This document shows, in pieces, positions 1 through 5,192 of a stretch of 5,192 bases of DNA (positions are counted from its first letter, which is position 1; the number at the start of each line of letters is the position of its first letter). Source of the stretch: an uncultured Phycisphaerales bacterium (GTDB lineage Bacteria > Planctomycetota > Phycisphaerae > UBA1845 > CAIVHJ01); contig CAIVHJ010000352.1 in the NCBI GenBank assembly GCA_903905665.1, positions 1-5,192 on the forward strand, in the 5' to 3' direction. The notes beneath the pieces are model-generated. The model was not told the DNA's origin, did not search any database, and was given only the letters and a program-made list of their open reading frames with translations. Position numbers and translations under genes: made by a program.

Positions 1-849
1 TATTGGCCGAATCCCGGAGTGGCTGAATTGTTGAACCCCAATTCGCTGGTCGCGGCAACTGCCGTGGACACGGATGGAGACGGCAAGAACGATGATTGCG
101 TGATCTCGGTGGCCGACGGATGGATTCGGAATCCGATTGAATGTGATGTCAATACCGCCACGGACGTGGAGATCGCCAACGTGCACGCCGTCGATGGGGC
201 GCTCGATCAGGATGAACATCTGGATGTGATTCGCGCTCGTCCGGATTCCAGCAGCTACAAATTGGCATGGTTGCGGAACACCGGGGATGATTTTATCAGT
301 TATGAGGATCCGCCCATCGGAGAGGACGACGCGGGGCTGAAGAAATTCCGGTCCAAATTGTTTGACGAGAGTCTGCTGGATTTCTGTCCGGAAGCAGACG
401 TGGGCTTGGCGGATTGTTGCCTGGCGGGGGATGATCTGGGAGACATTGTGGCGTTCTCGGAGGGTAATACGACCATCCGGTGGTTCCATCGCGGTGAGAT
501 TTCAACGGTGACGGGGATATCGGCGCCGTGGGAAGTTTATGAGATCTCCAATTTGTCGGGGAGCGTTCCGCTGGATCTGGATGTCGGGGACATGGACGGG
601 AACGGCGTACCGGATGTCGTGGTGACGACGGGAGCTGGTGTACGATGGTATTCTGCAACGAATGAGGATGTTTGCGGTTTGTGGTCGCCGTACCAGTTGT
701 ACAGCGATGGCGACACCAGTGCAGTCATCTCATCGGCTCAGGTGGTGGACCTCGATGGAGATGGACTTAACGATGTGGTCGTGACCGTTAATCGTGCGCA
801 GACGAATCAAGATGCTCTGATCTGGCTTAGAAACATGGGCATGAAATAG
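1..849 (+). CDS. FG-GAP/VCBS-repeat beta-propeller protein, 3' part only (5' end outside window)
   Basis: The frame is open from the first base, so this is the last 282 codons of a longer gene; the GTG at 19 is probably internal. The protein has repeated units, each with an Asp-rich calcium-binding-like loop followed by a short strand and a W-(L/F/Y) turn. The clearest loops are DTDGDGKNDD (67-96), the looser DGALDQDEHLD (193-225), DMDGNGVPD (589-615) and DLDGDGLND (748-774). Turns such as AWLRNTG, IRWFHRG, VRWYSA and IWLRNMG follow them. This is the pattern of FG-GAP/VCBS blades in integrin-alpha-like beta-propellers, which are normally extracellular and bind calcium, other proteins or glycans. 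The protein ends just after the last blade, with no visible sorting or anchor domain. A signal peptide, if present, would lie outside the window. The gene sits 25 bases upstream of the next gene on the same strand, so co-transcription is likely. The ligand is unknown. The family call is firm and the biological role is not. Confidence 0.85.
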   Translation, partial: YWPNPGVAELLNPNSLVAATAVDTDGDGKNDDCVISVADGWIRNPIECDVNTATDVEIANVHAVDGALDQDEHLDVIRARPDSSSYKLAWLRNTGDDFISYEDPPIGEDDAGLKKFRSKLFDESLLDFCPEADVGLADCCLAGDDLGDIVAFSEGNTTIRWFHRGEISTVTGISAPWEVYEISNLSGSVPLDLDVGDMDGNGVPDVVVTTGAGVRWYSATNEDVCGLWSPYQLYSDGDTSAVISSAQVVDLDGDGLNDVVVTVNRAQTNQDALIWLRNMGMK

Positions 850-860
850 ACTTGAATCCT

Positions 861-866
861 GGGAGG
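861..866 (+). promoter_or_regulatory. Ribosome binding site of the pseudoprotease lipoprotein gene
   Basis: GGGAGG lies 8 bases before the GTG at 875. It decides in favour of this GTG over the in-frame ATG at 893, which would remove the charged start of the signal peptide. Confidence 0.75.
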
Positions 867-874
867 AAATATCC

Positions 875-2017
875 GTGAAACGCACTTGGATCATGGTTGG
901 GTTGGCGGTGGGTTTGACACTGGTCGGATTTTCCTGTGCGCCCCCACCGAATGGGAACACAAATGGAAACCAGACAAACGACAACGTGAGTCAAAACGAG
1001 AATGAGAACGGAACGAGCGGTCCGGTACCGGAGGGTTTTGAAAATGCGACGGCAATGGCATTGGACGAAGCCCATCGCCTGATCGTGAACAGCAGTATCG
1101 ACGTGGTGGATGAAGTCGATGTATATGATCTGGGCTCGTTGAATGCCGGAGACTTCGTCGACGTCATCTGCGTGGCGACGGGTGACGGAACACTCGATCC
1201 GATGGTAGCGATCTTCGACGTCGATGGGGAGCGCGTGTACTGGAACGACGACATCGATGCCGAACATTCGAACTTCGCCTCTTCTTTCAACGGCTACATT
1301 CATCACGGAGGAAGTCATTACTATGTGGCCGTGGCGAGCAGTGGTTTTCCGGCGACGCAGGAGCGAATAGGGGCCTATCGGCTGACGGTTCAGGTTCAGC
1401 CCAATGCCGGGTCTCCGGCCGCCATCGGCCAAACCGTATTGTTGTATTGGCAGCAAACCGCAGGAGCCGTGGAGGTGGGGGGATTGACTTATGCGGCGTT
1501 GCCGGCGTTTGATGCTACTGTGGTGAATGCGAGTTTCACGGGACAGACGGACGCCCTCAAGACCGCCATATTGGCGCATGTGCAGCAGGCGTTTGGACCC
1601 TACGATGTGACGTTCGCCACGACCGACGATTCTATCTGGCCCACGGATCGTTACAGCGTGGTGTATTTCGGGACGAATACGACGCAGAATATTTTGAGCG
1701 CGTCGGACGGCATCGACTTTTTCAACGGGAACGATCAGGATCGTGCGATCATCTTTGTCGAACCGTTCGGTGAGTTTTGCGCCAACGTGGATCAAGCCGG
1801 AATCGCGATCGGCAACGTGGTTGTTCGGGAGGTCGGGCAGTTGCTTGGTTTGATGCCCACCAATGCGGTTGGAGACGCCATGGATTCCGCGCATGAAGGA
1901 ACGACGCTGTTCAACAACCGGGAATTCGGGGTGGCTCCGATGCTGGACTTTCCGATCGGTGAGCAAAACGCGCCGCTGCTGCTTGAAGAAACCGTCGGCC
2001 TCCACGGAGGAGAATAG
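875..2017 (+). CDS. Lipoprotein with PPC-like and degenerate metzincin-like domain (probable pseudoprotease)
   Basis: 380 residues from a GTG start with a good ribosome binding site. Residues 1-20 form a lipoprotein signal peptide (K2, R3, then a hydrophobic stretch) and Cys21 is the likely lipid anchor. The lipobox is loose (VGFSC, aromatic at -2). Residues 26-49 are an Asn-rich linker. Residues about 68-175 resemble a PPC (bacterial pre-peptidase C-terminal) beta-sandwich: VDVYDLGSL, AGDFVDV, LDPMVAIFD and YYVAVASS followed by GAYRLTV. Residues about 184-375 align with the metzincin-like domain of the next gene. At the active site it reads REVGQLLGLMP (318-328) where its neighbour has HEVGHLLGLMH, so all three zinc-ligand histidines are replaced (R318, Q322, P328). 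Glu319 and the Met-turn Met336 remain. Without these ligands, standard zinc proteolysis is not expected. The frame, ribosome site and flanking motifs are intact, so it looks like a maintained pseudoenzyme rather than a decaying gene. It could be a regulator, partner or binding protein; this is inference. Confidence 0.85.
   Translation: MKRTWIMVGLAVGLTLVGFSCAPPPNGNTNGNQTNDNVSQNENENGTSGPVPEGFENATAMALDEAHRLIVNSSIDVVDEVDVYDLGSLNAGDFVDVICVATGDGTLDPMVAIFDVDGERVYWNDDIDAEHSNFASSFNGYIHHGGSHYYVAVASSGFPATQERIGAYRLTVQVQPNAGSPAAIGQTVLLYWQQTAGAVEVGGLTYAALPAFDATVVNASFTGQTDALKTAILAHVQQAFGPYDVTFATTDDSIWPTDRYSVVYFGTNTTQNILSASDGIDFFNGNDQDRAIIFVEPFGEFCANVDQAGIAIGNVVVREVGQLLGLMPTNAVGDAMDSAHEGTTLFNNREFGVAPMLDFPIGEQNAPLLLEETVGLHGGE
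950..1021 (+). other. Asn-rich low-complexity linker segment
   Basis: Residues 26-49 of the lipoprotein are dominated by Asn with Gly, Thr, Gln, Asp and Glu (NGNTNGNQTNDN and onward). The segment follows the lipidated Cys21 and precedes the PPC-like domain, so it probably acts as a flexible, hydrophilic tether from the membrane. Similar Asn runs occur after the lipobox of the gene at 4336 and at the right edge of the window. Confidence 0.7.
2006..2012 (+). promoter_or_regulatory. Ribosome binding site of the metzincin gene, inside the end of the upstream gene
   Basis: GGAGGAG lies 5 bases before the GTG at 2018 and inside the last codons of the previous gene. The upstream stop TAG (2015-2017) abuts the GTG directly. 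This arrangement suggests translational coupling of the two paralogues, with ribosomes re-initiating at the junction. Confidence 0.8.
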
Positions 2018-3193
2018 GTGAATCAGGTGCGACGGCGGGGAGGGGTACTGAGCTTTCTGATTCTCGTCGGTGCATGGTCATGTGCCGGTGAAAACGGCGG
2101 ATCGTCCAACCTCAATTCCAACTTGACACTTCCGGTCGATTTTTCCAAGAGCACGCCCGTCCAGTGGGACAACGGTGCCCTGACACTCAGCGGAACGATT
2201 CGCGGACATCGGCAAGTGGATTTGTACGACGTGGGAAAGATGTCGAAAGGGGATCGGTTCGACGCCGTCATCACGCGTGGAGCATCGGGAAATCTCGATC
2301 CGTTGGCGGTATTGTTTGATGCCGATGGGTACCGAGTGTTCTGGGCGGAATCGGACTACGGGGTGGATGACGTCGTCGAAACTTTGCTGGGTGGTCTGAT
2401 CCGTTACGACAGCCCGCACTTCTACTTGGCGATTACATATTCGATGGATTGGTTGGGTTATGGGGACTATGTGGCCTCGCTTCAGTATCTGCCCGGTGCG
2501 GGGCAGGTCCAGGTTCGCGGCCAGACGATTGTGTTGCGCTGGTCGGCGGCAAAGGACGTGATTGTGGCCGACAATCATTATGGTGATCTGCCGCTATTCG
2601 ATGCCGCAAGCATCGTTTCGTCGTGGGCTGGACAGACGGATGACTTGAAGCAGGTGATTCTGGAAACCGTTCGGCAAGATTACGCGGATTTCGATGTTAC
2701 GGTGTTGACGACGGATGATCCGCCGCCGAGCGGAGATTACACCACCGTGTATTTTGGTGTGGAACCCGATTCACCTGTGTTCGGGATCGCCGACGACATT
2801 GATTTTTATAATGAAAATCAAACCGATAACTGCATCATACTGGCAGGGGTGTTCGAGATTCTGGATGCGGATTTGCAGCCGACGGCTCAGGCAATCGGCA
2901 ACGTCGTCAGTCACGAGGTGGGGCATCTTCTGGGATTGATGCACGTGGATGATCCGCACTTGCTCATGGACAGCGAGGGGGAAAATGTCGTTCTGCTGGA
3001 GGATCAGAGTTTTGGGATTGGTCCGCTGGTGGGTTTTCCGATCGGTTTGCAGAACGATCCGTTGCTTCTGGATGACACACTGGGACCGCGAACCCCGGTG
3101 AGGCATCAGGGTTCAGGGGTTGTGCTGCGATGCGGGACTTGCGGAGCCGTACTCGTCGCTCCGGACGCTCTGCGTTGTTCCTTCCGTCGTTGA
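2018..3193 (+). CDS. Metzincin-like zinc metalloprotease lipoprotein with N-terminal PPC-like domain
   Basis: 391 residues from a GTG start. Residues 1-21 are a signal peptide (R5-R7, then a hydrophobic stretch) and Cys22 is the likely lipid anchor (VGAWSC, a loose lipobox with Trp at -2). Residues about 55-158 resemble a PPC beta-sandwich (VDLYDVG, LDPLAVLFD, FYLAITYS). Residues about 168-356 form the peptidase part. The motif HEVGHLLGLMH (299-309) fits the metzincin signature HExxHxxGxxH: zinc ligands H299, H303 and H309, catalytic base E300. Met317 in LLMDSEG is placed as a Met-turn. It is probably an envelope-anchored endopeptidase; the substrate is unknown. No pro-domain with a cysteine switch is evident, and the PPC-like module may take the N-terminal position. 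The protein is a tandem paralogue of the upstream one, with shared GQT, DVT-TTDD, VYFG, IDF-N, IGNVV and FPIG-QN-PLLL blocks. Residues 357-391 have no counterpart in the paralogue and contain CGTC plus a third Cys. They run antisense to the end of the dus gene. Peptidase family is uncertain (M10/M12-like). Confidence 0.87.
   Translation: MNQVRRRGGVLSFLILVGAWSCAGENGGSSNLNSNLTLPVDFSKSTPVQWDNGALTLSGTIRGHRQVDLYDVGKMSKGDRFDAVITRGASGNLDPLAVLFDADGYRVFWAESDYGVDDVVETLLGGLIRYDSPHFYLAITYSMDWLGYGDYVASLQYLPGAGQVQVRGQTIVLRWSAAKDVIVADNHYGDLPLFDAASIVSSWAGQTDDLKQVILETVRQDYADFDVTVLTTDDPPPSGDYTTVYFGVEPDSPVFGIADDIDFYNENQTDNCIILAGVFEILDADLQPTAQAIGNVVSHEVGHLLGLMHVDDPHLLMDSEGENVVLLEDQSFGIGPLVGFPIGLQNDPLLLDDTLGPRTPVRHQGSGVVLRCGTCGAVLVAPDALRCSFRR
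2912..2944 (+). other. Metzincin zinc-binding active-site motif HExxHxxGxxH
   Basis: The codons read HEVGHLLGLMH (residues 299-309): the three histidines are the expected zinc ligands and the Glu is the general base. The equivalent stretch of the upstream paralogue, at 1826-1858, reads REVGQLLGLMP. Confidence 0.9.
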
Positions 3194-4177
3194 GACATCG
3201 CCTCCATAAAAAATGTCGAATGCGTGTTGCCAATCCTGAGGGGTTTTCACACCGACAAACGCCATTCGGGCCTGTTTGGGTATGGGGTGATGTTGGCTGT
3301 ATTTGATGGCGTGTTTGCGCATGATGCGGCTTCCCCGTTCGACGCCGTAGAATTCACACGTCAGACGATAATGCTCGGCGATGACCGATCGTTGTTCCGC
3401 CAGTGTGGGTGGCGGCGGTTTGGGCAGTCCCTTCCACAGGGCCTCGCATTCACGAAAAATCCACGGGTTGCCGATGCATCCGCGAGCGATCGTCACGCCG
3501 TTAACTCCCGTTTCACGGAGCATCCGAACGCAGTCTTCTGAAGTCCACAAATCCCCGCTGCCTAGAATGACGGCATCCGGTGCGTATTCCCTAAGTTTTT
3601 TCAGGAATAACCAGTCGCTGGTGCCGGTAAATCGCTGTTTGACGGTTCGCGGGTGAACCGTGACGGCGGCGACACCGATTTGCATCGCGCTGTCAAAAAT
3701 CGTGAAAAAATTTTGCTCGCTTTCGCATGTGTCGTCCAATCCTCGTCGCAATTTGACCGTTACGGGTACGCGGTGACCGACGGCAGCATGGACTTTGCGA
3801 ATGATGTCAATCGCTCGGTTCGGCTGCCCCAGCATCCATCCGCCGCGATGACGGCCGAGCACCTTGCGAACCGGACATCCAAAGTTGATGTCGATCAGAT
3901 CGTATCCGGTGTTGACCATCAGGAGGGCCGCTTCGGCGAGCACATCGGGGTCGTGGCCCATGAGTTGACCTCCGATCGGATGCAATTCGTCCGACATGGC
4001 GAGGTCGCGTTTGTTTTTTCGTCCGGGGTACAACACGCATTTATCGAGCACTACTTCGTTGAATGCAAAACGGCACCCCAGTCGCATGGCTATGGTGCGC
4101 ATGGGCAAATCGCTATAGCCGCTCAGTGCCGCCTGAACAAACGGGGATTCGATTTCAATGGTTCCGATTCGAAGCAT
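3113..4177 (-). CDS. dus: tRNA-dihydrouridine synthase, DusB-like
   Basis: An FMN enzyme that reduces uridines in the tRNA D-loop to dihydrouridine with NAD(P)H, acting in the cytoplasm. I chose the ATG at 4177 (354 residues) because the protein then begins MLRIGTIEIESP, as DusB proteins do. An ATG at 4222 or GTG at 4252 (379 residues, with AGGA 8 bases upstream) would add 15 or 25 unconserved residues. Visible motifs, numbered from 4177: a variant flavin-site start AALSGYSDLPMR (16-27); IGGQLMG (68-74); DINFGCP (96-102) with the catalytic Cys101; VTVKLRRG; VTVHPRT; GSGDLWTSED; and IARGCIGNPWIF near the phosphate-binding end. The helical tRNA-binding region with RIMRKHAIKYS follows. The usual APM at the flavin site is AAL here, and the loop after the Cys reads RHRGGWML, so this is a divergent branch. 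The last 29 or so residues are low-complexity, beyond the family's usual end. It is convergent with the protease gene, overlaps it by 81 bases and is not functionally linked to it. The exact tRNA position modified cannot be told. Confidence 0.93.
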   Translation of the reverse strand: MLRIGTIEIESPFVQAALSGYSDLPMRTIAMRLGCRFAFNEVVLDKCVLYPGRKNKRDLAMSDELHPIGGQLMGHDPDVLAEAALLMVNTGYDLIDINFGCPVRKVLGRHRGGWMLGQPNRAIDIIRKVHAAVGHRVPVTVKLRRGLDDTCESEQNFFTIFDSAMQIGVAAVTVHPRTVKQRFTGTSDWLFLKKLREYAPDAVILGSGDLWTSEDCVRMLRETGVNGVTIARGCIGNPWIFRECEALWKGLPKPPPPTLAEQRSVIAEHYRLTCEFYGVERGSRIMRKHAIKYSQHHPIPKQARMAFVGVKTPQDWQHAFDIFYGGDVSTTEGTTQSVRSDEYGSASPASQHNP

Positions 4178-4240
4178 AAGTGACTTATCGTAGCAGGCCG
4201 GCGGAGTCGAATCAATTTTCATGACGTTTGTAAGCGGTTG

Positions 4241-4269
4241 TTGCGAAGCCACAATGAGGATCCTATGAT
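4241..4269 (+). promoter_or_regulatory. Sigma70-type promoter for the lipoprotein gene at 4336
   Basis: A -35-like TTGCGA (4241-4246) and a -10-like TATGAT (4264-4269) are separated by exactly 17 bases. They match the housekeeping consensus at 4 of 6 and 5 of 6 positions. Transcription would begin near 4276, giving a leader of about 60 bases. The element overlaps the alternative upstream starts of dus (4222, 4252), which fits the shorter dus start at 4177. Confidence 0.5.
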
Positions 4270-4323
4270 AATTTTCCAGTTTGTATGGGATTGAAGCGTG
4301 GTTCCCACTTCTGTTTTTATTTC

Positions 4324-4328
4324 AGGAG
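4324..4328 (+). promoter_or_regulatory. Ribosome binding site of the lipoprotein gene
   Basis: AGGAG lies 7 bases before the ATG at 4336. Together with the signal peptide that follows, it fixes this frame as the real one. Confidence 0.75.
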
Positions 4329-4335
4329 ATCGAAC

Positions 4336-5192
4336 ATGTTGAGGATGAGGGTTTCGATGACGGTGATTGCCGGTTTGTTCATGGGAGTGGTGGCGGGAGC
4401 ATTGTTGATTCAGGGTTGCGGTGGCGGAGGAAACGCCAACGGGAATACTGCAAGGCCGGAGGTGGATGCGACGGTGACGTATCCCGACACGACGACTAAT
4501 CCCGAGCAGGGTCCGGGGAATGGACTCAAAGTGGTGGCCATCTCGCAGACAGGGGGAGTGTCGGGTAATTTCTACGGAACGACACAAAACAACATGGTGA
4601 CGATCACCGCGTTCGACGGGGGCATCGGGGAAGGGACATTTGTGGCAGAAGTGGATGACGCGTTGCAGGTGGAGCGAGCATCGGTCGAAGATTTGGGGTT
4701 GGACATTCGTTACAACAATGACGAGACGTTTGATTTTACTTTGAATCGCGGTGACGAGACGATCTATGAGGGAGATCACGTCAACCGTCAATCCGCAACG
4801 GCAGATCGTCAGGTTCAAACGGTTCAACTGACGGACATCGCTCAGTGTAGCAATGACCTGTTGAGAAATTTGGCGGATGACGTCGTGCAGGGGCTGGGGG
4901 GTGGAAGCGCCGAGGATAGCTTTGTGGATTGCCTCAAGAATCAGGACGAGTTGGTTATCTTGGCGGAGATGGTATGCACGACGGAGTGGGTTTTGGTTCC
5001 CGCTCTGCAAGACGAACAGCAAGCCTGTATTGCGGCGGGAACCTGCCGTCCGGAATTGACGGCTCCGTCGCTGCAAGCCGCGCAATACTTTACCGGAATC
5101 GTGCGCGACGTGCTCAAGCACATTATCACCGACATTCGTCAGGGAGGGACGCTGTGTCCCGTGACCAACGAAAACGGCAACAACAACAACAA
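4336..5192 (+). CDS. Uncharacterised Cys-containing lipoprotein, 5' part (continues past the right edge)
   Basis: The ATG opens a frame with no stop in 285 codons, running off the window. Residues 1-27 are a typical lipoprotein signal peptide: R3 and R5, then a long hydrophobic core, then the lipobox LIQGC with Cys28 as lipid anchor. A GGGGNANGN linker follows. Residues about 64-150 look like a beta-rich domain (LKVVAISQTGG, VTITAFDGG, GTFVAEVDD, FDFTLNRGDETIYEGD). Residues about 165-275 look helical and carry six cysteines (171, 199, 214, 231, 237, 274), an even number that suggests disulfides in the periplasm or outside. The visible part ends in an Asn run (GNNNN) encoded by AAC repeats, probably a linker to more sequence. 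I do not recognise the family. It has its own promoter region and is transcribed divergently from dus. An antisense frame on the minus strand (4219-5121) is also open, but it has no signal, ribosome site or family motif. Gene confidence is high; function is unknown. Confidence 0.85.
   Translation, partial: MLRMRVSMTVIAGLFMGVVAGALLIQGCGGGGNANGNTARPEVDATVTYPDTTTNPEQGPGNGLKVVAISQTGGVSGNFYGTTQNNMVTITAFDGGIGEGTFVAEVDDALQVERASVEDLGLDIRYNNDETFDFTLNRGDETIYEGDHVNRQSATADRQVQTVQLTDIAQCSNDLLRNLADDVVQGLGGGSAEDSFVDCLKNQDELVILAEMVCTTEWVLVPALQDEQQACIAAGTCRPELTAPSLQAAQYFTGIVRDVLKHIITDIRQGGTLCPVTNENGNNNN
5177..5192 (+). repeat. AAC trinucleotide run at window edge (Asn tract)
   Basis: Four AAC codons follow GGC, and the window ends partway through a further AA, so the full length is not visible. 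It encodes a poly-Asn linker within the lipoprotein. Confidence 0.6.

Larger units (their letters stand above)
4178..4335. other. Divergent intergenic region between dus and lipoprotein gene
   Basis: 158 bases separate the chosen dus start from the lipoprotein start. The region is more AT-rich than its flanks, notably at 4262-4290 and 4311-4323. It holds the + strand promoter described separately and must also hold the start signals of dus unless dus begins at 4222 or 4252. No RNA gene or riboswitch-like structure was recognised. Confidence 0.6.

Noticed and set aside
827..2005. 392-codon open frame on the minus strand opposite the pseudoprotease gene
   Set aside because: It mirrors the coding strand's codon pattern, is rich in His and Arg with no domain motif, and has no ribosome site. 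The + strand gene has a signal peptide, lipobox and family motifs.
875..2017. Upstream metzincin copy as a plain pseudogene
   Set aside because: There is no stop or frameshift, the ribosome site is strong, all flanking motifs are kept and the gene is coupled to the next one. Only the metal ligands are changed.
3090..3121. Hairpin GAACCC/GGGTTC (or AACCCC/GGGGTT) near the dus stop as a terminator
   Set aside because: The arms are only 6 bases with loops of 13 or more, there is no T run on either strand, and it lies in coding sequence of the protease gene.
3653..4183. 176-codon + strand open frame inside dus
   Set aside because: It is antisense to the most conserved part of the Dus enzyme and shows no motif of its own.
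4250..4252. GTG at 4252 as the dus start
   Set aside because: AGGA 8 bases upstream is suggestive, but the added 25 residues do not resemble the family's N-terminus and the start lies in the divergent promoter. It is kept only as an alternative.
4219..5121. 300-codon open frame on the minus strand opposite the right-hand lipoprotein
   Set aside because: Composition is shadow-like (many Arg, His, Gln), with no motif. The + strand frame has a promoter, ribosome site and lipoprotein signal peptide.

Overview
The window (5192 bases, moderately GC-rich) looks like part of a Gram-negative-type chromosome, most likely from an uncultured member of the Planctomycetota (Phycisphaerae-like). This is inferred from the style of the proteins: secreted lipoproteins with Asn-rich linkers just after the lipid-anchor cysteine, a PPC-like beta-sandwich, FG-GAP/VCBS propeller repeats, and a DusB-like enzyme with variant motifs. 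No rRNA or other marker is present, so the assignment is tentative.

Left part (1-3193, + strand): three tightly packed genes that are probably one operon. First is the 3' end of a gene for an extracellular FG-GAP/VCBS beta-propeller protein (1-849, cut by the left edge). After 25 bases comes a lipoprotein with a PPC-like domain and a metzincin-like domain (875-2017). Its stop codon is directly followed, with no gap, by the start of a tandem paralogue (2018-3193). The downstream copy has an intact zinc-protease signature (HEVGHLLGLMH) and a Met-turn. The upstream copy keeps the fold-like flanking sequence, the Glu and the Met-turn, but has lost all three zinc-ligand histidines (REVGQLLGLMP). 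The pair therefore looks like a protease and a co-transcribed pseudoprotease, both anchored at the cell envelope, and this is the most interesting signal in the window.

Middle part (3113-4177, - strand): a tRNA-dihydrouridine synthase of the DusB type, convergent with the protease gene. The two reading frames overlap tail to tail by 81 bases, and both proteins carry a non-conserved C-terminal extension there.

Right part (4178-5192): a short divergent promoter region with a good sigma70-like element (TTGCGA-N17-TATGAT), then a + strand gene for an unrecognised lipoprotein (4336 onward) with six cysteines after the lipid-anchor Cys. It runs off the right edge within an AAC-repeat-encoded Asn tract. 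No RNA genes, CRISPR arrays, insertion sequences or convincing terminators were seen.
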